Source: Sporobolomyces roseus
Lineage: Eukaryota; Basidiomycota; Microbotryomycetes; Sporidiobolales; Sporidiobolaceae
DNA: 64,000 nucleotides
Reading direction: 5' to 3'
Assembly (NCBI GenBank): GCA_016617785.1
Contig: JADILM010000006.1
Coordinates: 1,116,001-1,180,000 of the forward strand
Within the stretch, counting starts at the first letter, position 1. Every line of letters starts with the position of its first letter. Below are positions 1-12,861 of the stretch, one piece after another. The notes below the pieces were generated by a model, which ran no database searches, had not been told where the DNA came from, and was given only the letters and a program-made list of their open reading frames with translations. The translations under genes and the position numbers were made by a program.

Positions 1-2723
1 TTCGCTTGCTTAGTGACTTCCTCAACAACGCTGCCGAGAGAGGCGAGCTAAGAGGAAGCAATGGCGTGAGTTTGATCCCATTTGAGAGGAGGAAAGAGTT
101 GAACTGACTTTGCTACGGAAGAACAGTCTGAGAGGATCTTCGCCGAATCCCTCACCCACTTCATCCATGAAGGTCAAAATCGCCTGCGACAAGACGTTTT
201 GCTCACTACACACGATATACACTCTACTGATCAGCTCCGCGTGGGCGGAAAAGCAAGTCGATTCGAAACGAGAAGAGACTGACCCTAAACGAGCATTTTG
301 ATGAGACCAAAGAGCTCCGGCAGCAACGATTCTTTCCGCATCCCAACTAAGCTGTCTCCTCGTAGATTGTGGTAGCTACATCGATGCAAAAGAATGAGTG
401 CAGATCCTAGCTGGGAGAAGCAAAAGAATCGAGATACTCACCTTTCCGACGAGACCGTTATCCTGAATGTACTCGATCAAAGCTCTCGCTCGATGTGCTC
501 GATCAGCAAGCTGAGCTCGAAGGTCGAGGATGAGAGGCATGTTGGGCGAAGCTAATCAACGAAAGCATCGTCAATCTTGAGGTTCTTGCGAACGAGAAGA
601 AGAAACGGAACTCGCCTGAAGCCAACAGATCTCTACTGACTCCCTCGACAGCGACAGCCAAATCACCCTCGTAATCTCTCTGCAGATCGAACTTGAATAA
701 GTTCTCCTCCTCCTCAGCGTTCTGATTCGACTTCTTCTTCTTGTCAGAACTAGTCGAGGTGATTCCGAAATAGATAGCGTGTTCAATTTTGGCTTTCAGT
801 TTGCGAGTCTTGTAGGTTTCCGAGGTATTGTTGACTGAGAGAGGGAGAGGAGCTGGAGGAGTGACGCTCAAATTAAGAAGCGAGGCGGTCGAAGTGAGGA
901 GCGAGAGAGTCGAAGCGGATGAAGGAGAAGAAGAGATCGAGGGTAGGGAAACACCAATGAATCGATTCGTGTTGTGGCGGAGAGGGAAGTTTTCCTCAAA
1001 TGGTGAGTCTGTCAACGATTTCGAGATCAGTCCCCAAGAACACGCGCGAAGAAAGCTAGTCGAGTTACCGTTAGCGAGCGATGCGATAACAACAGCATCA
1101 GCAAAGACAACGAACGCCGTCTCTTCTGAAGAAAGAGATAGATGCGGCGTCGAAAGCGGTCGAGGATCAGGTCGCTATCGTGCGAAGAGAACTGCTCAGC
1201 TTTGGAACTTGTGCCGATAGAGCTCAAACAGGCGCTTACAGATTGGTAGTTTAGTCGTGTGATCCCAGCTACCTCAACGATGGATCCAGCAACGTTGAGG
1301 AGGACAATAGCGAAAGATTGGAAACCTTGGGCAGTTTGAGAAGTAGAATGCGAAACCAAAATCGCGAGTTCTCCTTTCCTGGACACGAGGGAAAGGGACA
1401 CACCTTCAGCAATTGTAAAAATACAGAAAAGGCGAAACGGAGGGGACTCACGAAGTGACTCCCGCATCGACAATTTCAACCTTTCCTTCGTTGATCGCCC
1501 ACTGCTCATTTCCGACTTTCCTTCCCTCGAGAGCTTCCAACACTCCAGCAAAGATGTCTACTTCTGCGCCAACCAACCTCTCTCCAGATCCCGTACTCGA
1601 CACGTTCCAAACTTGAGCCGTTTTCTCCAACACCGCAAAGACCTGTTTCTCTCCATTCGATGAGGTCGATGGCGAGATTGCAAGGGCGAGGATTCCTGCT
1701 CTAGGATCCAAAGCTTTCGCGCCGAACACCGAAGAGAAGATTGAACTAGCCCATCCAACGCTCTTTTCCAACACTCTCGTACCGAGTTCAGTTCGACCTG
1801 AGATAGAATTGATCGTGACGACAAAGATTCGAGAGCTTGAGGTACTCGCGAGGTAGGAAGTGGGCGACAAGAGCTGGAGAGAACGGATCATTTCGGATTC
1901 TTGGAGAGGGAGGTAAGTCGATTTGAAGCGTTCTACGCCGGAGAGGGAGAGGGAAACAGATTCCCATAATCGGAGCTGACCAGTGGGGGAGAGTACGAGA
2001 AGTCCTGGTTCGCGTTGATGGGCTGAGTTGGAGGAGTTGGAGGAGGGAGAAGGGACGAGAGATGCGAATGAGAGAGGTGAATAGGCTTTGACGGTCGAAG
2101 GGAGAGGCGAATGGGTTGGTAGGGGGAAAACGTAGGTAGTAGCTGAGGGTGAGGCCTATCGGGAGCGAGTGATCAGCATCCTGTACTGTCAGCGAAGGAA
2201 GCGAGAGTGCGGTTTTACTTGAGACCAATTCCAAACCAAACAATATTCGCTCGTCACGAGAAGGGCGAAACCAGTGTTTGGGTCCAGTACAGCTTTGACT
2301 GGTTGTGTATAGGGATCTGTACAAACGCGATTAGGATGGTGAGCGAAACAAGAGATGAGTGAACTTTTGGGAGTTGGACTCACCAGCTAGCGAGATAGCT
2401 TGTTGTACTTCTACCGGCAAGCCTTTCCTCTCTGTCACGATGTAATTGTCATCCTTGACGAGTAGCTTGTCCTGTAGCTTCTTCTCCATTACTAAACGCT
2501 GCTGTTCTGTTTCTCCCTCTTCTTCAACATCCATCGCACTTCCTGCATCTGATGCTGTTTGACCTCTTCTTGATGGTGCTCTGAGTGTTGTAGCTGTTCG
2601 AATTGAGGCAGCAGTCGAGGCTGGAGGTGGAGAAGAAGGAGCGATTGAACCTCTAGTTGCACGGGAAGCAGCTCGCCTGCTCACACGAGTCACTGGAGGT
2701 GTACCCGTTCCGCTTGAGAACAT
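1..2723 (-). CDS. NUP133: Nucleoporin Nup133, N-terminal part (gene runs off the left edge)
   Basis: Scaffold nucleoporin of the Y-complex (Nup107-160/Nup84) in the nuclear pore. The start at 2723 opens a Ser/Thr/Arg-rich leader, then the Nup133/Nup155-like beta-propeller begins: segments such as VTERKGLPVEVQQAISLA, ALLVTSEYCLVWNWSQ, SPTGQLRLWESVSLSLSG and KGELAILVSH follow the blade pattern, and ETAFVVFADAVVIASLANG closes the propeller. Helical-domain sequence follows (NMPLILDLRAQLADRAHRAR; LSWDAERIVAAGALWSHQNA). At least seven introns are needed, e.g. 2383-2317 and 2218-2156. One of them (615-552) has a GC donor. The C-terminal helical half lies outside the window. The propeller resembles Nup133 more than Nup155/Nup170; the family is secure, the exact exon set less so. 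Confidence 0.85.
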
Positions 2724-3053
2724 ATTGAAGCCGAAGTGAGAGGTCGAGGTGAATTGAAAGAAGTGAAGGTTGGTTTCGCAAGAATTTCAAGTCGACTTGA
2801 CCACTTCTTTTTGCAAGACGATACTCCGACGAAACTAGAAGGAGGAGGCGCTCAGACGATGAAAGTCAAGCAGAAACCGACTCCCGCACTACAGAGACCA
2901 TCAAACGAGAATACGATGATTTCGCACAACACGATAGAGATCACGCTCTTGACGCGAGAACACCTGCGGCTCTCTCGAAGATGCAGCAAGAAGCTATACT
3001 TGAGAGTGTCTAGATTACGATACTAGTACAATACAACTCGCTTCCTCTCCAGC
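2724..3053. other. Intergenic gap between MRP17 stop and NUP133 start
   Basis: This 330-base stretch lies upstream of NUP133 and downstream of MRP17, both on the minus strand. The one open frame here (plus strand, 2736-3026) has no recognisable domain. It most likely holds the NUP133 promoter and 5' UTR and the MRP17 3' UTR. I see no RNA gene or repeat. Confidence 0.5.
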
Positions 3054-3895
3054 TCATCTCTCAGCGATTCCCAATTCCTGTTCCGGACCCGGTCGGTTGA
3101 ACTTGATAGTAGGATCTGTCGGGGGGTTTGTTACTTGCGATAGAGTCGATCCTAGCTTCAACGTGGTCCATCTATCGAGCAGAAGAAGCAGAGGAAGCAT
3201 GAGTGAGACGCTTCGTAGAGAAACAATTGAACTACTGAAGCGTACCGTAGAACTAGGGGATCCAGTCGCAATCGTTCGTTCAACGCAGCGAGTGTAGGAG
3301 GGTTGCAATCGAATCTCATCGTCCAATAACTGTAGAACATGAGCAAGTATCGAGTTCAGTGCTGTCTCTTCGCACAAAGAATCGTCCCTCGCTCTCGACT
3401 TACTCTCCAGTGTATCCAGCACCCGGTCCGCCTTCAGCACTACCTCCTCCTCCTCTTCGCTTCCCAATCTTGGCTCGAGCAGGCAAGTTTCGAGTTCCCC
3501 AATGATCAAGATTTCGAACGACTCCTCCGTTTTGATGGATCAACGATGAGGCTGAAACTGTGAGAGTACGTAGGGGTGCCTATAAGTATGAAATGGTGTC
3601 GCAGACGAGTCGGAAGGTTCGGCGAGGGAGTTGTATAAAGTAGAGAGATGAGGGAGAAGGAGGAGAGAGGGAGGAAGGGAAGAACAAGCGAGAATGTCAG
3701 TGCGAGTTCTCAGAAAGTGATTCTAGGTGTTTATGAGCTCCACTGTGCAGTCTCGGACAGCTCAGATCCAGTGAGGAGGGGGGTAGCAATGATGGAAAGT
3801 CGAGAAGATGAAACTTTTGAAGAGGACGATAAGGATGCGGGACTCACGAGTTGAGCAGAGTGTTGTGCGATACACACGAGTTCGTATAGCGGCAT
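3054..3895 (-). CDS. MRP17: Mitochondrial small-subunit ribosomal protein bS6m (Mrp17)
   Basis: Component of the mitochondrial ribosome small subunit. The first exon encodes MPLYELVCIAQHSAQL, the typical bS6m start. A later exon gives SLIHQNGGVVRNLDHWGTRN, then GDYWTMRFDCNPPTLAALNE and RLRLDPLVLR joined to WTTLKLGSTLSQV, the conserved S6 core and end. The last two introns are clear: a GTAAGT donor in the GYTGD codons with acceptor CTACAG, and GTACGC to GATAG just before WTTLKL. The join between the 16-codon first exon and the HQNGG exon is in the wrong phase if made directly. The 13-18 residues expected there are also missing, so at least one small exon in about 3560-3847 remains unplaced. 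The product is certain; the model is incomplete. Confidence 0.85.
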
Positions 3896-4117
3896 GGTTT
3901 GCGAAGTTTGGACTTGGAGAGTATGAAGACGTTTTTCGGGCCAGCAGTCGATTTCTAGCCAAGTTCTTCGACAGCAGCTTTCTGTTGTTTTCGAACACCT
4001 CCCCTGAGAGCGAAGATCTAGACCTTTGGCTGACCGAGTTTGCGACGAGCTCCGAATTTTTGCCTCTCACCCGACGACTCTCCTCTCCTTTCCTCTCGAA
4101 GCAGCTGAACTGCAGTC

Positions 4118-7100
4118 ATGGCAGATCCACCACAGTACTTGCCATTCTCGAATCACAATGGGAACAACTCGCAACAACCGCAGAGTAATCGATATGACAA
4201 CAATTCATCCGTTAATTCATCGAATCAATCTCAACAACAACAACGACCAGCTGAAGAAGAAGGAGATACACCTGATCAGGTCAAATCACTGAGACCAATG
4301 TTAGCAAGGGGCGCAGCGTACGTTCACTCTCTTTCCTCGTCAAAAGTCGCTTCACTTGGCTTACCACTTTCACTCCTCGTTCCCTCTCGCAATTTCAACA
4401 GTTGTGATACCTGTCGAGCTCGTAAAGTGAGTTTCATCATTCTCAGATTATTCCTCCGTCCCTCTCTTTCGTCCAAACCTCTCGCCTGAGACCGTCAATT
4501 CCGTTTCGGCGACTCTGAGCGAGGCACGAAAATTCGGACATCAAACACTTCGGAACCTTTACCTTTCCTTTGTTCTCTCATTCTTCGATCTCGACGTCCG
4601 AGAAATCGTCAGCGGCCAATCTGAGCGACCCTCCCTTCATAAGCCGGCTTGAAACGAACTTGAACTGACGAATGCTTAATTTTATCGCTCATTTCCCTCA
4701 GGTCAAATGCGATGCGTCAAGGCCGTACTGTTCTCCCTGCCTCAAATCAGCAAGAGGAAATACAACGGTAGCAGCGAGCAAGTGTGCTTACGAGGGAACT
4801 TCAGTAGCGATCGCAACGGCGAATCGAGCGGCGGAAATTCAGAAGCAAGGAGGAGTGAAACGAAAGAGAAGGGCAACGAAGGCTGGAACGAAAGATGATA
4901 ATGGAGGAGAAGTTCCAGAGAATAGAAAGAGAAAGAAGGCACCTAGTACGGAAGAAGATGAAAGAGGGAATTCGAGAGCGAGTTCGAGGAGTTTGGGCGA
5001 AGAGGAAGGATTCTCTCAACCTCAGCCTCGATACCCAGCGCAGAATCCTTCGAGCTTCATGGAGCTTCCTTCGGGATACCAGGTTCCTCTACCTTCGACT
5101 TCAAACTCGACATCAGAACAGTCTTTCCCGCCAAACTACAATCGAATGCAAAACACAAATGCTGGAAATGGTCCTTGGCAGACAACTCGACCCCTCGACT
5201 CGACACAATACCCGACTCCTGCATCTCGATATCAGCTACCGCCAGCCCCGAACGGTGATCGCTACAATGATCAAAAACTAAACGAAGAAGCGAATGAAGT
5301 TGGAGGAGATAAAGAGCAGTTGGCGGATCGAGTCGGTGAGTGCAGAATCGTATTTCGAACGAGCTCATGCTGAATGACTTTGCCTTTCGCACCTCGCAGC
5401 GGAATTGGAACGACAACTCAGACTGCAAGCCGACGCTCACGCAACTGGCCGTCAACCCGGTCAAGCTCCGAATGCGCCTCCTCTCCCGCACGCAGCATTC
5501 AATGCAACCTACGGCTCTCCAGCTCCCGGTGCTCGTTCACCTTCTTTCCCTTATGCGACCTACTCTTCCTACGCTCCTCCTCTGCCTTCTTACGGTTACA
5601 ACGGGATCGCATCTCCCTCATCTTCCTCTTTCCCACCAGGTCCTGGACAGAACCCTGTCTCCCATTCTACTTCCTCTTCCTCTGCCTCCGTCTCAGCAAG
5701 TCAATACCCTCCAATTCAACTCCCTCCACCGAATACGACTGCTGCATCGCCATACGGTTCAAACCCTCCTCTTCCCCTTCCCCTGTCGCAGTTGCAATCG
5801 CAGATGAACCCAGTCGACCCGAATCGAAGACGATCACTTTCGACTCTCAGTGCGATCGCCGGTGCAGTTTCGATGGAAGAGTATCCTCCGATCGGGGGAG
5901 CGGGAACGCAGAGTCCGTTGTCGACTTGGTCATCGCATCATCTTCACGGTCAAGATACGTACGGAGGAGGATACCGATTCTCGACTTCTTCACCCGTTTC
6001 GAGCACTCGACATTTGGGAATGAGTGAACCACAAGCATTCGCACTCACTTCCAGCACCTCATCTCCGGGTCGAAACAATTGGAACCCAACAACAAGCTCG
6101 CTAAGAACAGAGATGGGAGGTTACGATCACCCTTCGCAAGACGCTCAAACTGATCAACGAATCCCTACTCCTCCCACCGCCACTTCTTCCTCGAATCATT
6201 CTCATTCAAACTCGACTTCTCCCTCGACAACTCTCCCTCCTTCAGTCGAAGCTGGACCCTGCGATCCGTCGATTTCGCTCAATTCTTCAACAAACGCAGC
6301 GAATCCGATTTATTACGAACCTTTCGATCTCGGACAATCCATGTTCCCTCTACTCGACCTCTCGTACCCTGCTACTCTCCCTCCCCTCTCAGTCCTTCAT
6401 CACCTCATCTCGACTTTCTTCAAGCGTGCAGCGGTCCCTTCGACCATGCTTTCGAAAGCGAAACTCCTCTTCCACCTCTCGCTTTCACCCAACGATTCTC
6501 GATGGCCAGACGAAGCTCTCTTGCACGCGATTTGCGCTTACGGATGCATGTACGTTTCGGACGAGAGTCTAGGAGGAGGAGAATACGGTGGGTTAGGGTT
6601 GAATTCGAGCGGAGGCGGATTAGGGATGAGAATGAGATATTGGGAAGTCGAGGGAGATCAAACTGCTCGAGATTATCATTACAAGAAGGCTAAAGTCGCG
6701 ATTGAAGAAGCGTTGAGCCTCACTCGAGGGAACAAAGTCGGTCGAAACTTGTTTCAGGTCCTTCAAGCGGTCGTCCTCGTTTGCTACGTCGCGTACCTCT
6801 CTGCTCAATTCACGGATCTCTGGCTCCTCGCCGGTACAGCGACAAGGTTGATCGCTCCTTTGGGATTGAACCACCTCGAACCTTGGGATTTCGATAGGAA
6901 TCGTTCGGGACCGGCGTATCAGGATTGGGGAATCAGAGTCAGGAAGACGGAGAGGAATGAGCTGTTGGGACCGGTCAAGAGTTTGGCGGAACATTGGGAG
7001 AGAAGTGTTACTTTCTGGTTGGCTTTCGCGGTTGATCGATTCGCGAGTGCAAACACTGGTGAGTCCGATAGAGCTAGATCATCCCGTATCTGAGCTCGAG

Positions 7101-8423
7101 CTGATGAGATCTTCTCTTGTTTGAATCACAGATTGGACGACCTCGATCGATGAGAAAGACATCAGTACTCATCTCCCTTGCACCGCTAATCAACCTGTAA
7201 GTTCGCTAGTACGCTCTTCCGCGATAAGCCAATCTGACATCAATCGTTATTGTAGATGCCCGGTCTCTCGATTGATCCCCAACTCTGCTACATTCCTTCT
7301 CTCTACCACGCTTCTCCTTCTTTCCTCGAAGACACTTCAGCACCTATTGGTTCTCTCGGACTCTACATCAAAGCCACCATCTTGCTCGGTCGAGTTGTCA
7401 ACTACACTCAGAGGTTCCCGAGGTATCTCATGATTCCGATGGGTCAAAGTTGTAGTCAGATCAAGAGGGATATCAAGGCTACGTGAGTTGTGTTCTCTGA
7501 CCTTGTCTGCGCTTGTAAGTGCTGACTCGGTTGTTCCTGTGTGCAGACCCGAGTTCTGTGAGTTGGACGTCGCAATCTCGAAATACAAGGCTTCAAACTC
7601 TGCCAACTTCTTCGACAACGCTGGAAGTTCGATCGATGGATTCTTGGCTTCGGCTTATGTCATTCCTCACGTGTACGTTCTGTTCTCTTCCTCTGCAGCT
7701 CGAAAGGAGGTGCTGAGGATTGATGTGAGGTACAGCGCGACTATCCTCCTTCACGAGACGTTGACAGATCGTTACGACCGTACTCCTCAATCTTCGATTC
7801 AACGATGTCTCGTCGCCGCCAAATGCATCATCAATTCTACCTACATCCTCTACCAATCCTCTTACGATCTCGGTGGAGTCGATCCGTAAGTTTCTTCCCA
7901 TGAAACCGCCTCGTTCAATCAGCGACTAACGATCGCTCCTTCAGGTTCTTGCCTTTCTGTTGGTCTGTCGCTGGTCGAGCACTCGTACGAGATTTCACGA
8001 CTCGGCAATATTGGGGAGAAACGGATGAAGCTGCATCTTCTCGACAACTCGCCGAGCACTGCTTGAGTTTCACCCAACATTGCGCGAAACAAGGTTCGAG
8101 AATCGCTCGTACGTTTTCCGAATCTCCTGCTATCTCCTCTGTGAATAGGAAACTGATGGAGTGTTGCGCAACGTACAGAGCGATTGACGGAAACTTTGGA
8201 GAAACATCTCGAGAATCCTGAATCCCTCCTACCTCTCGATGCAGGCGTAAGTCTCGCTTCTTCATCTTCCATCCTTGTCGCCTGTACTGAATCTCTCGTC
8301 TCTATATAGTGTGGTGTCGTCTTCGACCTTGGTGACGCTGCCGCTTCTCACGCCTACGGCATGACTGAGGAGGAAAGGAGGAAAGAGTTACAATCGATGG
8401 GATCACTCCCGACCTACGCTTGA
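4118..8423 (+). CDS. Zn2Cys6 transcription factor with fungal-specific (MHR) domain
   Basis: Nuclear DNA-binding regulator. After a Gln/Asn-rich N terminus, two introns interrupt the zinc cluster, which reads CDTCRARKVKCDASRPYC then SPC and a last Cys 14 residues further on (C-X2-C-X6-C-X6-C-X2-C-X14-C). A basic Lys/Arg patch and a long Ser/Pro/Gln-rich region follow. The fungal_trans (PF04082-type) homology region starts near SMFPLLDLSYPATLPPLSVL and carries GRNLFQVLQAVVLVCYVAYL and RLIAPLGLNH. Later exons are short; an in-frame intron at 7673-7734 is likely because its removal gives IPHVATILLHETL. The end is SMGSLPTYA. About nine introns in all. Target genes cannot be told from sequence. 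A xylanolytic/acetamidase-type regulator is possible but unproven. Confidence 0.85.
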
Positions 8424-8859
8424 CTCGCAGGAAATGAAGAGCAAGCATAACGTCTCGTTAAGCATAGCATATACATCAACCGCTATCGTGTCGTTCAGTT
8501 GTCGTCGTTGTTTCGTTTCCTTTGTTAAGATACCCATAATTTTTCGTTACTTCTTTCTTTCGTTCGCAATGCAGGTTACCCATGATTTCTATTGTCATCG
8601 CTCGTGTCGAGGTGCATTAGTGAGCGAAATGCGCGAGTTGCGAGCAGACGAACCTCTGAATTCTCATTTCAACTTTCATTTCTTCACTTGACCACCTCGA
8701 TCCGATTCTCAAGCAGTCAGTCAGACTCCTAGGGATCTTCACACCTCACGAAACCTCCTCTTTTCTCCCTGACCCCTCCCTCGCTTCAACCCCACAACTT
8801 GTTTCCCTTCATCTCTCGTTTCAAACATCTCGCTCAACGCTCAGCAAGCGGAGACAAGA
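8424..8859. other. Intergenic region between the transcription factor and DBR1
   Basis: The 436 bases between two plus-strand genes are pyrimidine-rich just before the DBR1 start (8740-8830), a common feature of promoters and 5' UTRs in these fungi. The open frame at 8434-8691 has no recognisable domain. No RNA gene seen. Confidence 0.4.
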
Positions 8860-11123
8860 ATGCGTATCGCAGTGATTGGATGCTCTCATGGATCGCTAGA
8901 TGATATTTATGCTAGCGTAGCACGTTGTGATGAGGAAGCGAAAGCAAAGAGTGAAGCAGAAGTAGACCTCGTGATCTGTTGTGGAGACTTTCAGGTCAGT
9001 CGTGACTCCCTTCTATCGCTCCTCTACATCGCTTGAACTGATGGAGGGTTAGAGTTCTTGTTGACAGGCTATGAGGAATACAGCAGATTTAGAAATGATG
9101 GCATGTCCTCCAAAGTACAGGGCATTGGGTCACTTCCACCAGTACTATTCGGAACAGAAGAAAGCACCAAAGTTGACGATCGTTATCGGAGGGAATCACG
9201 AGAGTTCGGGTTATTTGTGGGAAACGTGAGTCTCTACAAAATCTTTCCCTCGTTCCCTGGCTTTGAGAGGTCATGACGGAATTAGTAACGACGATCTATA
9301 CGAGTACTGACTCCAATTTTGACGTTGATAGCTACCATGGAGGATGGTTAGCGCCAAATATCTATTTCCTCGGATTCGCAGGATGTGTTCTAGTTGATGG
9401 ATGGCTAAGGATAGCCGGAGCTAGCGGTATCTGGAAGAGTGGTGATTGGAAGAAAGGTAGGCTCCTGCTCTCTCTATCAGGAACGTCGCTCTGAGCGGAT
9501 CCTAACGAGTTCGACGAGGAAATCTAGGTCATTTCGAAACTGTTCCTTACGATGATCGCACGATTCGAAGCGTCTACCACATTCGAGAATACGATGTTGC
9601 TCGTCTCCTGCAGGTGAGTGTTGAACGTACGATCTCAGTAAGTCCACGCGCAAGATACTGATCTGCCGTTCCCGAATTCACAGCTCAAGAATCGAGGGAA
9701 TACCATCGATCTCTTCCTCTCTCACGACTGGCCTCTTGGGATTGAACAGCATGGAGATGTTCAAGGTCTGATACGAGCGAAACCCTTCTTCAAAGATGAG
9801 GTCAGTACCTTCGGAATGCACGAAATGCATAGTTTTCGACCATGAGCTCACGGCGGCTCGATATATTCACAGATCAACTCGAACTCTCTCGGCTCACCAC
9901 CTCTCGACGCGCTCCTCAAAACCCTTCAACCTTCATACTGGTTCTCCGCTCATCTTCACGTCAAATTCGCCGCACTCTTCAAACACGATGGCTCGAAAAC
10001 GACTGTCAAACCACGCCAAGTCCGACAATGGGGGAGTGCGAATGGGTACGCGTTAGAAGAAAGGAAGGATTTGGAAGAAGTCAAGAAAGTCGAGGAGAAT
10101 CCGGACGAGATCAAATTGGATGATAGTGAAGATGAGGGAGAGAGTGGAATAGTCAGTGAAGAGAAAGGATGTCCGCAAGGTTGTGGAGCAGACGGTCAAC
10201 ATCAACATACGAATCGAGCTTCGAACCCAGATGAAATCGTTCTCGAGGATGATGAGGAAGAGGAGGAAGCGGGTGCCCGAGAAGGAGAGGATACGAAGAT
10301 GGATGCGACTGAATCGATGCAAGAGAAGGTAGAGGAGACGCCAGTAGTGAAGGGAAGAGCGACCAAGTTCTTGGCTTTGGGCAAACCTGGTCGAGGGAAA
10401 GATTTCTTACAGGTCAGTCTTACTCCTATTGACTCGTTCACCGTTCGAACCAGTCCATTGAGCCAGTAGTTCTGACAGGTCTTTGACGTTCCAACACCTG
10501 AATCCGTCACTTCTGACTCGACTTCACCCTCCTCGCCAACTCTCTTCTTCGATCCCCACTGGCTCGCAATCATCCGTTCAACAACTCCCTATCTCTCCCT
10601 AACTCACCAACAAACCCCTTTCCCACCACTCTCAGAGCTCACCGCCCAGATCGAAAAGGACTACGAATGGGTTCTCGAGAATGTCGGAGAAAAGAAGAAG
10701 ATTGAGGATGTCATGAAGTTTTCGAAAACTGCTCCTACTGAAGAAGACTGGAGGGCGCAGGGAAGCGTTCGGATACGTGAGTTACGCTCTGCTCACTCAG
10801 CATCCTAAGCGACGAGATGCTGACTGGTTGCGAAACGGGTCACAGCTTCGTGGTATACGAATCCTCAAACTCTCGCACTTTCCGCTCTCCTTCAAATTGA
10901 GAACAAGATCAACCCTGTCCCCGAAGGTTACGCAGAGGCTATGGCGTTGAGGAAAGCGGAGAACGCAGAACGAATGAAGAAGGAATTGGAGGAAGCGAAA
11001 CGAGAGGCTTTGAGGGAGGTCGAGATGGCGGGGGAGAGGATCGATGAGGAACCACCGAAGGAAGCCGAGGGAATACAGAACGAGGATGAGATTCAGATTG
11101 AGGATGACGATGACGATGAATAG
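8860..11123 (+). CDS. DBR1: Lariat RNA debranching enzyme
   Basis: Metallophosphoesterase that cuts the 2'-5' bond of intron lariats after splicing, in the nucleus. The start [20 protein letters not shown] is the standard Dbr1 N terminus. Metal-binding motifs are visible in order: [33 protein letters not shown] and [34 protein letters not shown] is the Dbr1-specific lariat-recognition stretch. The C-terminal Dbr1 domain ([25 protein letters not shown]) follows a long acidic insert (about 10080-10340), and the protein ends in a charged coiled coil and an acidic tail ([12 protein letters not shown]). About seven short introns, e.g. after CGDFQ. The acidic insert is larger than in animal Dbr1. 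Confidence 0.95.
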
Positions 11124-11257
11124 AATAGAGTTTGAGTATTTTTTGTTGTGAATTCGAGATTCTACTATTCCTCTCTCATGCTCTTCCTGCGGAGCTTCGA
11201 TCCGTCAAAAGAAGAATGCTTTATAGTACAACACAACTGATCCATAACTACTCAGCC

Positions 11258-12803
11258 TTATCCTTCCCGTTTCCCATTCTCCCCCGCCGTCGATGTCACG
11301 GTCGTTGCATTCACTTTCCCTCTCCCTTTCTTCCCTCCCAACCCAAGTCCATACTTGTCCAACACTCCCAATCCAAACCCCATCATTCCCTCGCCCATCT
11401 TACCTCTCCTCGTTTCCGATCCCTTTAATCCCGCTCCTCCTCCCTCCGGTCTTCCCACTAATGGAGTATCTTTCCCCCTCCCCGAACCTTGTACTGCATT
11501 CGCAGCGGTAGGTGGATCACCTTGTCCGTCAATCCATCTCACATCCCTGATCAAGAATGAATACCAAAGTTTGACGACTGGGATCGTTGAGAGGTGCCAC
11601 AAGGCGTGAGCGTCTAATAGTCTCAGACCGAACGGACCGATAGGAGGGAAATCCAAGAGTTCGAGTAATGTCAACGCGGGGAGTAGGAGGAGGGGTAATA
11701 AAGGGTCGAGGTGGTGGGGTGCTCTGAAACGAGTGCGTGCTGAAGGGTAGGAAGAGAGTTGACGACGAGAGAAATTCGAAGGGGATGGTAGAGTTGATTG
11801 GCGGAAGATCCAGAACAACCAGATAAAGATGGTAGTGAGGGAGAAGAGGGTGTTGAACTTGATGTTGTAAGAGTAATCGAACCTTTGTCGTAAACCGAGG
11901 TAAGAGATGTGAAGGAGGAAGATTAGGGAGAGTGAGGTAGAGAGGAAAGGTTGAAATCGTTTTGCTTCGGGTGGTGTAGGGGAAGTATACCATCCTCTGA
12001 TTCGAATGATGCAGGACCATAATCCAACGAGAGTAGTCCCCGCCGCACCAAAATAATCAAATTTCTCTGTCCACCCTAAATCCCTCGTATGAAAAACCGT
12101 ACTCGCAATCCAAGCGTTCAAACCACTAACCGCATAGACCAAATAAACTTTTGCCAATTTCCTTCCTTCGACAGTACGAGCTCCGGCTTGACCACTCTTT
12201 GAAAGGGATTTCAATTCTATGAATCCTTGATAATGGGCCCACAAGTTTCCGATTGAGAAGAATACTGATAGAGGTTCTTGAGCTCGAGGGAGGAAGTAAT
12301 CTGTTAGGTAGAGAGGGAAGGGAAGGGAAGAGAGGTCGAGTCGATGAAAGGGCCATTTCCCATGAAATTGAACTTGTTTCCCTAGTGGTAAATCTTCGAG
12401 TTGTTCTTTAGAGGATAGAGCTTGTTGGGTGAGTGATTGTTGACATGCGTATTGACAGGTTGAAGGGCAAGACCAGAGGGGAGAGGAATGATAAGTTGAG
12501 AATTGGGAAGAAGGTGGGGAGGTCGAAGAGGCAGGGGAACATTGGGATGAGGTACAGAGAGTGATACAGCGTTGATAAGATGGTGAACGATCTCCTATTG
12601 ATGCATCAACTGAGGAAGAGAAAGAGAGCGAGATGAGAATTAAACACAGTGATGAGGTTGAACCTATCCGCCTATATCGACATGATAGGGTCAGCAATGG
12701 GGGTGTAACTGAATAAAAGACTAGTACACACATTCTCGGAGGGTCTGAATGGGGAATCGATTGAGTTGTAGAGAAGCAAGATTGAAGATTGGGTTCGCTC
12801 ATT
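11258..12803 (-). CDS. PER1: GPI-phospholipid remodelling protein Per1/PGAP3
   Basis: Endoplasmic reticulum membrane protein of the CREST hydrolase superfamily that removes the sn-2 acyl chain of GPI anchors during lipid remodelling. A hydrophobic leader (GSTSSLCLILISLSF) precedes a Cys-rich lumenal part, then GKWPFHRL, AQEPLSVFFSIGNLWAHYQG, SGLNAWIASTVFHTRDLGWT, EKFDYFGAAGTTLVG and LDAHALWHLSTIP, all Per1 hallmarks including the conserved His and Asp positions. About seven membrane segments are expected. One intron near the 5' end (GTGTGT to GATATAG, about 12674-12731) is needed. Translation could begin at 12803 (MSEPN...) or at an ATG created by splicing of that intron, which puts the signal peptide at the very N terminus. 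The C-terminal Gly/Lys-rich tail beyond the family core is unusual. Confidence 0.9.
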
Positions 12804-12861
12804 CTTCTACTCTCCTTCCCTTTACTCCAACTAACTCGGACCATGCACAACTACTCTGATC

